Source: Dermatemys mawii
Lineage: Eukaryota; Chordata; Testudines; Dermatemydidae
DNA: 64,000 nt
Direction of reading: 5' to 3'
NCBI GenBank assembly: GCA_007922305.1
Contig: ML677365.1
Span: 10,254,599-10,318,598 of the forward strand
Shown here: positions 58,116 to 64,000 of the stretch, piece by piece
Position numbering within the stretch: position 1 is the first letter of the stretch
Layout: each line of letters starts with the position of its first letter
Program-made: the position numbers and the translations under genes
The notes under the pieces: model-generated
Seen by the model: only the letters and a program-made list of their open reading frames with translations
Databases searched by the model: none
Told to the model about the DNA's origin: nothing

Positions 58116-59355
58116 TTTCATAGAATCATAGAAGATTAGGATTGGAAGTGACCTCAGGAGGTCATCTAGTCCAACCCCCTGCTCAAAGCAGGACCAACAC
58201 CAACTAAATTGTCCCAGCCAGTGCTTTTTCAAACCGGGCCTTAAATACCTCTAAGGATGGAGGTCCCACCATGTCCCTAGATAACCCATTCAAGTGCTTC
58301 ACCACCCTCCTAGTGAAACAGCGTTTCCTAATATCCAACCTAGACCTCCCATACTGCAACTTGAGACCATTGCTCCTTGTTCTGTCATCTGCCACCACTG
58401 AGAACAGCCAAGCTCCATCCCCTTTGAAACCCCACTACAGGTGGTTGAAGGCTGCTATCAAATCCCCTACTCCCCACTCTTCTCTGCAGATTAAACAAGC
58501 CCAATTCCCTCAGCTTCTCCTTGTAAGACATGTGCCCCAAACCCCCTGATCATTTTCATTGCCCTCCAATGAATCTCTCCAGTTTGTCCACACCCTTTCT
58601 GTAGTGGAGGGCCCAAAACTGGACTCAGTACTCCAGATTTGGCCTCACGAGTGCCGAATAGAGGGGAATAATCACTTTCCTCAATCTGGTGGCAATGCTC
58701 CTACTAATGCAGCCCAATATGCCATTAGTCTTCTTGGCAACAAGGACACACTGCTGACTCACATCCAGCTTCTCATCCACTGTAATCCCCAGGTCCTTTT
58801 CTGCAGAACTGCTGCTTAGTCAGTCATTCCCCAACTGGTAGTAGTGCATGGGATTCTTCCATCATATGAGCAGGACTCTGTACTTGTCCTTGTTTAACCT
58901 CATCAGATTTTTTCTGGCCCAGTCCTCCCATTTGTGTAGGTCACTCTGGACCCTATCCCTTCCCTACCCTTTAGCGTATCTACCTCTCCCCATACCTTAG
59001 TGTCATCTGCAAACTTACTGAGGGTGTAATCTCTCTCATTGTCCAGATCATTAATAAAGATGTTGAACAAAACCTGCCCCAGGACCAACTCCTGGGGCAC
59101 TCCGCTTAACACCAGCTGCTAACTAGACATTGAGCCATTGATCACTACCCATTGAGCCCGACAATCTAGCCAGCTTTCTATCCTGCTTGTAGTCCATTAC
59201 CCAATCTAAACTTTAACTTGCTGGCAAGAATACTGTGGGAGACCATATCAAAAGCTTTGGTGAAGTCAAGATATATCACGTCCATCATTTTCCCCATATC
59301 CACAGGGCAAATTACCTCATCATAGAAGACAATGAAATTGGTCAGGCATGACTTG
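58116..59355 (-). mobile_element. CR1 LINE, 3' half
   Basis: The minus-strand reading gives [20 protein letters not shown] then [13 protein letters not shown] (about 58985-59100; the catalytic FADD is intact), and near the 3' end RLDIRKRCFTRRVVKHLN (58285-58345). The 3' tail is TTTCATAGAATCATAG at 58116. Truncated at its 5' end near 59355. Frameshifts elsewhere mean it cannot be active. Confidence 0.92.
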
Positions 59356-59360
59356 TTGTT

Positions 59361-59717
59361 GGTTCCCGGCCAATGGGAGCTGCAGAGCTGGCGCTCAGGG
59401 CAGAGGCAGTGTGCAGAACTGTCTGATTATGCCTCCACCTAGGAGCTGAAGGAGGGGAATGCCGTTGCTTCTGGGGAGGCACAGAGCCAGATAGGGATCC
59501 TCCCTATCCACCTCACCCCTGCACCAATGGGAATCCCTGGTGGAAACCACTACCCGCCCTGCCCCACACTGACTGCACCCCCAGGTACCCCCACCCGAAG
59601 ATTTAGTTAGGGTACATAGTACAGGTCATGGACAGGTCACGGGCTGTGTATTTTTGTTTACTGCCATGGCCTGTCCATGACTTTTACTAAGAATACCCAT
59701 GACTAAAATGTAGCCTT
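59361..59717. mobile_element. hAT-type element fragment
   Basis: GGTTCCCGGCCAATGGGAGC, then TCATGGACAGGTCACGGGCT and the terminus AAAATGTAGCCTTA. The left terminus is missing where the CR1 ends. Confidence 0.6.
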
Positions 59718-61161
59718 AATTATTAATAGTAGCACATATTAAAATGTTAGATTCTTCTAGAAAAATAAGTCAAAGAGTGCACTTTACTAAAGTTGTTTCA
59801 GTACAGATCGTAATGCTATGTTATTCTTATTTTGAAGCAAATGTACTAAGTTACAAAGTTATACTGTTACTGAGGTCATAAATTTCAAACTAAAGTAAGG
59901 CAAATATTAAATGGCATAGATATGGCCAAATATTGCTATCAAGTTTTAAGAAGAAATCTTTTTTAGACTAATGAAGAATTCTCCCTAAAAACCAATGGCA
60001 CAATATGATTAAGGACAAAGGTCTTCAACTCCTCCCTGACTTTTACTTAGATCTATTTAGCCCAGATTATTATTTTCAAGCAGTATATCTCTGAATCCAA
60101 ATTTATTTCTGGTACAACTTCAGGGAATTCAACAGAATTCCTCCATAGATGAATTTGCCCCATTGGGTCACTTGGAAAGGACTGCAGATCCTCCTGCAAA
60201 CTGCTATGCATGTGGGATGAAAAAAGTGATGCTGTTTTCTTTTCCTACTTAAGAAACATTATACCAGGAAACAACACATCACTGGGCTTTATCTGAGGAA
60301 ATCTCTGCTGCTTACCAAGCAAACAAATAAACCCTATCTTCAGAGGTATGAATCCAGATATACTGTAGCCAAATAGATAGTAGATGTTATCTTCATATGC
60401 AGGAATAAGAAGAGGCTTCCTCTTCTGAAAATGCTGATTAAAAACACAAGATCTTGTATCCTTCAAATGTACTCACATTTATTATGAATATTTGTAGTGA
60501 TCAGGGCTCATGGCCACCTTTTGCTAGGCATTGGACAACGCCGTAGTATGAGATTGTACATTTTTTGGAGTTGGGACTTTCTACATAAACAAAACAAACA
60601 GTAATAAATAATGACATAATGGATAAAGTACTTGAGTAATTAAAGAAAACATGCTAAAATCCTTCAGATATGATTTATAATGTGCATTTAAAAATCATCA
60701 AGACTCTTTTCAGGAAGTATATCTAAAAATCTCGTATCAAGCTAGAATTCCCGGATTAGCATGGTACGAATAAGATTAGATTTTATACATGGTGCTGTGT
60801 GGCCTCTATTCCTCCTGAAGTCACTGGCAGTAGAGGGAGATCAGCTCCTTGGAGGACTAAACATTTAGTCCAATGTCTTTGCCATAAGCCAAACACTAAG
60901 AAAAGTAAGATGCAGTCACTGCTAAGCAAATTCAGGACTAGAGACCCTAGAGAAGGGTTTTACGGGAGCTCTTAATTTCCAGGGCGCTGCTGCAGAAGGG
61001 TAGGCAGTCTGTGTCATCCTTGTTTACTTTATGCAGTGTCCATCTGCTGAGACAAAATGCAAGCCCTGAGGTATTAAAAAAAGAACGCTGTCAGAGTAGG
61101 GGCACTATATCTGTGAGAAATGCTTCACATAGTTTCCAGTATCACAAACTCCCCCTGTTTC
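59718..61161. other. ABRA 5' flanking region
   Basis: Repeat-free by eye over 1.4 kb, unlike the region before it. AT-rich, no CpG island. CTAAAAATCT at 60724-60733 and nearby A/T-rich runs loosely resemble MEF2 sites. ABRA is known to respond to MEF2 in mammals, so regulatory elements are plausible here, but none is shown. Confidence 0.45.
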
Positions 61162-61170
61162 TATTTAAAT
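61162..61170 (+). promoter_or_regulatory. Candidate TATA-like box of ABRA
   Basis: TATTTAAAT at 61162-61170 lies about 95 bases before the start codon, which would place transcription start near 61190-61200 and give a 5' UTR of about 65-70 bases. Flanking CTATTTAAAT also loosely resembles a MEF2 site. Assignment is by position and motif only. Confidence 0.4.
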
Positions 61171-61261
61171 CCCTGCAGCTCTCTCCTCTGGAAGTTAGTC
61201 TAGAATATTCATTCACTAGGTGGTTACCACAAGAGATAGAGAAGCAGCAGCAGACAGCAAC

Positions 61262-61980
61262 ATGCCTCCAGAAGAAAGCCAAAAAGCTACACCTGCAAAA
61301 AGGGCCATCAAAAAGATCCGAACCACCAGCCTAGTAATCAGCTTGGCACGAGGCTGGCAACAATGGGCAAGCGACCACAGCACAAAGCAAGCCCAAGAAC
61401 CCGCAGGATGGATGCCGAATACAGAAGAACCACCAAGTGAGCCACCAAAAGAAAGGCTATTATCAAGATGGCCAGTTTCTACTAAAAGCGACCAAGAAAA
61501 GGGCAAGGAAAAATCCTTAGGGAAGGAGGCAGTGGCTAAAGGGGATGTAGAAAAAGATTCAAGGGAATCTGATGAAGCTCTCAGAAAGCTTAACATTAAA
61601 AGCAAAGAGGTGACCAAAACGGTTGTAAGTAAAGTCTATGAAAGAGGAAATGACATTAGCCTCCTCAGCGATAGATACGAGAAGGATAATGGGAGCACAG
61701 AGATCTGCGGGTGCAAGGAGGAGTCAAGTAATTTTGACAAAATCCTCAGTGACAAAATGTCTCCTACAAGGCGGAGGAAGTGCTCAAATCTGGTGACAGA
61801 GCTAACCAAGGGTTGGAAACAGATGGAACAAGAGGATAAAGTCCCAGAGTTACAGCTACATAAATATCGCAGTGACAGCATGGATACAGAGGACAGTGGT
61901 TATGGAGGCGAGGCAGAAGACAGACTCCAGCAAGAAGATGCTGACCACATTATGAGGATTAAACGACCCATGCCATCACT
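61262..61980 (+). CDS. ABRA: ABRA (STARS), actin-binding Rho-activating protein, exon 1 (partial CDS)
   Basis: The product is a striated-muscle sarcomeric protein that binds F-actin and, through Rho signalling, promotes MRTF/SRF-dependent transcription. Exon 1 encodes residues 1-239 plus two bases of codon 240; human ABRA is 381 residues, so the C-terminal actin-binding/costars part is encoded downstream, outside the window. Recognisable blocks: LVISLARGWQQWA (residues 24-36), VTKTVVSKVYERG (117-129), SPTRRRKC (167-174), ELTKGWKQMEQE (180-191), DSMDTEDSGYGGEAE (205-219) and RIKRPMPS just before the donor. The middle (51-110) is Lys/Glu-rich and poorly conserved, as in other ABRA proteins. I chose the ATG at 61262, with A at -3. 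The in-frame codons upstream to 61220 include only GTG, no ATG. The minus-strand ORFs here are shadows. Confidence 0.96.
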
Positions 61981-61986
61981 GTAAGT
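61981..61986 (+). promoter_or_regulatory. ABRA: ABRA intron 1 splice donor
   Basis: GTAAGT directly follows the codon fragment CT, giving a phase-2 intron. Without splicing, the frame stops at TAA (61982-61984). The conserved protein block RIKRP-x-PS, which ends exon 1 in human ABRA, ends at the same place. Confidence 0.9.
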
Positions 61987-62755
61987 GAACAAACACTTCA
62001 ATAGGGTGCACCAAAATGGTGGTTAGTCCCTGAGGAAGATACAGGTTTCCAGGAGGGAGAGGAGAAAATGGGAAGCCAAAATTTTAGTAGCTGGATAAGG
62101 GACACAGAGAGACAGTCAAGTTTTAAGAAAAAGCAGCGTCCCCTTTCCACCCTGATTTGATAACTTCAGACTCACAAAAGTAATACCAGGGGACTTAGAT
62201 CCTTACTCGCACAGCATGAGTAAAATACTCATATTGATTATTGTGATACAGTTCATCCAAAGTCATAGGCTGAAACGTATCTACATAAACCATGTGATAA
62301 AAAAGTTTGAATCTTGAATAGATTCCTAAAAATTGAACTTGCTCTGTGGATAAGGATCAACAGAGAAATGGGCTAAATTCATTGAATAAATTATTTGAAA
62401 TGAATAGCATTCCAAATTTTAACAGAAATAAACAAGGAAAAGATTGGAAGGGTCAAGGTCTACCAAAATTTGCCTTCTAACCACCAATCCCAGGAAGTTT
62501 ATGATTTGGAATATACCCACTTGAGCATAGCAGATGATCAACGCTAGAAGGAAAGATATGACTAGGACAATATTTTAAAAAGTAGCCTTAATGCAAAGTT
62601 GTACACACATGAAACCATTCTCATGTTAACTTTTCCAGCACTCACACCTGTGCATACACCTGATGGAATGTATGTCAACTGCATGCACAGTCATTTTGGA
62701 TGTAAACTTGTATGCACAAAAATGGTGGCTGGGTTAAGTCTCCTTTGAAACTGAG
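61987..62755 (+). other. ABRA intron 1, repeat-free start
   Basis: No exon or clear repeat seen. The following exon is not recognisable up to base 64000. Confidence 0.6.
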
Positions 62756-63049
62756 GGCTTGTCTACATGACCCTTGGCATCGATGGGCAACGACCGATCC
62801 AGCGGGGGTCGATTTATCACGTCTAGACTAGACATGATAAATTGACCACCAAGCGCTTTCCTGTCGACTCCAGTTCCCCACCAGAGTGAGATGCGCAGGC
62901 AGAGTCGATGGGGGAGCGTCAGCTGTCGACTCACCCCAATGACGACGCCATAGTGAGTAGATTTAAGTACGCCGACTTCAGCTACATTATTCATGTAGCT
63001 GAAGTTGCTTAACTTAGATCGATCCCCTGCCCCAGTGTAGACCAGGCAT
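62756..63049. mobile_element. MITE with GGCTTGTCTACA termini in ABRA intron 1
   Basis: Left GGGCTTGTCTACATGACC and right CAGTGTAGACCAGGC are inverted counterparts. The interior contains a palindrome around GTCTAGACTAGAC (62821-62835) and another near TCAGCTACATTATTCATGTAGCTGA (arms of about 10 bases). No transposase. The superfamily is uncertain. Confidence 0.8.
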
Positions 63050-63084
63050 CAGATTTGACTCCCACTCCCTTACATACATGCACA

Positions 63085-63728
63085 CACACAATGAGGAAAA
63101 GATTTAGGGGTCGTGGTGGATAATCAGTGCCACTGGAACACTGTGGCTGAAACAGCTATGGCAGTACTTGGATGCACAATTAGGGGGCTCTCGAGTAGGA
63201 ATAGAGGGATTATTTGACATTGATGTGACTGCTGTTGGAATACTGTGTTCAGTTTTGGGTCCTCCATTTAAGAATGATGTCAATAAATTGGAGAGGGTTC
63301 AGAGAAGAGCCAGAGAATGATTAAAAGATTAGACAACATGCCTCACAGTGATAGAGTCTATAAGCTCCATCTATTTAGCTTATCAAAAAAAGATTAAGGG
63401 ATGACTTGATTATAGTTAATAAGTTCCTAAATGGGGAACAAATATTTGACAATGGACTCTTCAGTCCAGCAGAGAGAGGAATAACATGACCCGATGGCTG
63501 GAAGCTGAAGCTAGACAAATTCAGACTGGAAATAAGGCATACATTTTAAACAGTGATGATGATTAACTGTTAGAACAATTTACCAAAGGTGATGGTGGCA
63601 ATTTTTAAATCAAGACTGGATGTTTTTCTAACTGTACAGATCTGCTCTAGGAATTATTTAGGGGAAATTCTATGGCCTGTGCTATAGATGGATGATTACA
63701 ATAGTCCCTTTGGGTCTAGGAATCCATG
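63085..63728 (+). mobile_element. CR1 LINE 3' end in ABRA intron 1
   Basis: GGGGTCGTGGTGGATAATCA, TACTGTGTTCAGTTTTGGGT, GGTTCAGAGAAGAGCCAGAG and the tail TAGGAATCCATGAA mark the CR1 thumb to 3' end. Sense orientation with ABRA. Same family as 23485-23815. Confidence 0.9.
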
Positions 63729-64000
63729 AAAAATGCTAAATTTACAGTCATGAAAGAAATCAATTCAATCCTGTGCATATAAGCAAAAATCACCATAGTT
63801 AAGTTTCTGAACACTTTATCTCCTTTAGGCATAAGTGCTTTAGATGAATAGGGATGGGCTTAAGCTCATGCTTAAAGTTAAGAATGTGCTCAAGTGTTTT
63901 ACTAAATTGGAATCTATGTAAGTTTCTGGATTCTGCTCACTTAAAGTAGGTAAATATAAAATAAACCATCTGAGACAAACAACTTTACAAAAACACATTT
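63729..64000 (+). other. ABRA intron 1, continuing beyond the window
   Basis: No exon, splice acceptor with coding follow-on, or repeat recognised. Confidence 0.55.

Noticed and set aside
61216..61881. Minus-strand ORFs of 133 and 81 codons opposite ABRA exon 1
   Set aside because: They are shadows of the conserved ABRA reading frame.
1..64000. CRISPR arrays, operons, ribosome-binding sites, phage genes
   Set aside because: Sequence is vertebrate nuclear DNA; no regularly spaced repeats and no bacterial gene organisation.
62000..64000. ABRA exon 2
   Set aside because: No frame after the donor encodes the conserved C-terminal ABRA domain; the exon must lie beyond the window.

Overview
The window looks like nuclear DNA of a non-avian sauropsid, most likely a turtle. 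The repeats are dominated by CR1 LINE copies with typical 3' tails, joined by many short hAT-type elements, palindromic SINE-like elements, MIR/CORE-type SINEs, L2-like LINE remnants and solo LTRs. I place it in turtles from recognising several of these repeats, not from a search; a crocodilian cannot be excluded from the sequence alone.

Only one host protein-coding gene is supported: exon 1 of ABRA (STARS, actin-binding Rho-activating protein), on the + strand at 61262-61980. It ends in a GTAAGT donor, and the exon(s) encoding the C-terminal actin-binding/costars part must lie beyond base 64000. In human, ABRA lies between OXR1 and ANGPT1, so the ~60 kb upstream is probably the ABRA-ANGPT1 intergenic desert (inference).

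Layout. 0-4.6 kb: an old minus-strand CR1 split by a plus-strand CR1. 4.8-5.9 kb: a decayed Gag-like remnant (SCAN-like capsid segment plus zinc knuckle) split by a 124-bp hAT MITE. 6-8 kb: a hAT element, an LTR fragment, and a CR1 interrupted by a 214-bp insertion that resembles 7SL RNA. 8-25 kb: mostly unassigned AT-rich DNA with scattered CR1, MIR and hAT copies. 25-30 kb: a palindromic SINE-like element with a 15-bp target duplication, an LTR inside another LTR, and an inverted 74-bp repeat pair. 30-34.5 kb: hAT elements, including a GC-rich inverted pair. 35-41 kb: LTRs, an inverted LTR fragment and an L2-like LINE with a SINE insertion. 41-57 kb: long stretches with little recognisable content, plus a nested MIR/hAT/CR1 stack near 52-53.4 kb. 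57-59.7 kb: L2-like and CR1 remnants. 59.7-64 kb: ABRA 5' flank, exon 1 and the start of intron 1, which holds a MITE and a CR1.

The observation most worth a second look is the 7SL-like retroinsertion (7621-7834). It has a perfect 12-bp target duplication and no A-tail, and is unexpected because classical 7SL-derived SINEs are known from primates, rodents and relatives. All boundaries were read by eye; repeat edges without a stated target duplication are approximate.
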